A stretch of DNA of 64,000 nt, taken from NCBI RefSeq assembly GCF_040802235.1, contig NC_133161.1, positions 148,543,121 through 148,607,120 of the forward strand, given 5' to 3'. Within the stretch, counting starts at the first letter, position 1, and every line of letters begins with the position of its first letter. A model generated the notes under the pieces. The model made no database searches, was not told the origin of the DNA, and saw only the letters and a program-made list of their open reading frames with translations. The translations under genes were made by a program, and so were the position numbers. Shown here one piece after another: positions 63,531-64,000 of the stretch. Source of the stretch: Manis javanica. Lineage: Eukaryota; Chordata; Mammalia; Pholidota; Manidae.

Positions 63531-64000
63531 GGGGTTCGCCCTGGGCAGCCAGCCCCTACCTGCCTCCCTGTAGGAGGACTGCATCAAGCTGCTGGAGCCA
63601 GAATGTGTCACCTGGTCCCCGACCCACAGTGGGCAGCCCTCAACCAGTGACGGATTGACGCAAACCTATAAACACTCCGACTCGGTCACCCCTAAAGGCT
63701 CCACCACCGTGCACGTCGGTCCCGCTGAAGCATGGAATACTGAGGAGGCGCAGTAGGTATAAAACCAGAAACACACAATTGCTGCATTGCCCAGGTTCTG
63801 CAGGGTTCTAACGGGTCTGAGGGAGCTCATCCCAGTGACTGGAGAGGTGGCCTTGCTGAAGGCTGGAGACTGAAACACGAGGTGTGGGAGCACAGGACGG
63901 GGCCAGTCTCTGCTTGGACGCAGTCCTCTCCTGTCCACCTGGCGGCTCTGGCGGTCCAGGCACAGCAGCAGCCCAGCCCCCAGAGACCACTTACAGTAAG

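Larger units (their letters stand above)
39000..64000. other. 5' flanking (intergenic) DNA upstream of ZBTB16
   Basis: About 25 kb with no supported protein-coding or RNA gene. In humans the next gene upstream is HTR3A, further away than this window reaches, so the absence is expected. It contains MIR, L2, MER5A and Tigger1 relics, a TA/CA-rich low-complexity tract, and several AT-rich blocks that may be regulatory. I see nothing identifiable in 40080-41500, 45080-46150, 46300-48500, 51320-52930, 53120-53990, 59770-61470 or 61570-63370. Confidence 0.8.

Noticed and set aside
1..64000. Bacterial-type systems, CRISPR arrays, tRNA, rRNA or snRNA genes
   Set aside because: I saw no regularly spaced repeats with unique spacers, no operon-like ORF series and no recognisable small RNA gene; the DNA is clearly mammalian.

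Overview
The window is vertebrate nuclear DNA from a placental mammal. It carries one recognisable gene, ZBTB16 (PLZF), read from the minus strand, so transcription runs from high to low coordinates. The mammalian assignment rests on a near-identical PLZF BTB domain, GT-AG introns, a CpG-island promoter, and many MIR, L2, L1, MER5A and Tigger1 relics. I see no Alu and no B1/B2 SINE, which argues against a primate or a mouse-like rodent. I cannot name the order. There are no operons, CRISPR arrays or bacterial genes.

Layout, in direction of transcription. Bases 64000 to about 39000 are 5' flanking DNA with no supported gene, only old repeats and a few AT-rich, motif-dense blocks that may be distal enhancers. 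From about 40080 to 37190 lies a CpG island holding the TATA-less promoter and the untranslated exon 1 (donor at 38785|38784). Intron 1 (38784-36029) follows. Exon 2 (36028-34671) carries 90 nt of 5' UTR and codes for residues 1-422 plus two bases of codon 423: the BTB/POZ domain, the acidic and repression linker, and the first half of zinc finger 1. Everything below 34670 is the start of intron 2. The remaining zinc-finger exons lie beyond base 1.

How it fits together: the coding exon supplies the dimerisation and corepressor-recruiting half of PLZF, and the missing exons would supply the DNA-binding fingers. The spliced 5' UTR contains two upstream ORFs. One has 64 codons and stops 15 nt before the PLZF start; the other is short and overlaps the start, so translational control is plausible. 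Intron 2 holds two clusters of RUNX/GATA sites, about 15 kb and 20 kb inside the gene, that look like haematopoietic enhancer candidates. This is an inference from motifs only.

I found no previously undescribed biological system. The most useful points are the uORF arrangement, the intronic enhancer candidates, an in-frame stop at the exon 2 donor, and one well-preserved retroposed insertion with intact target-site duplications. Most long ORFs elsewhere are GC-driven or antisense artefacts.
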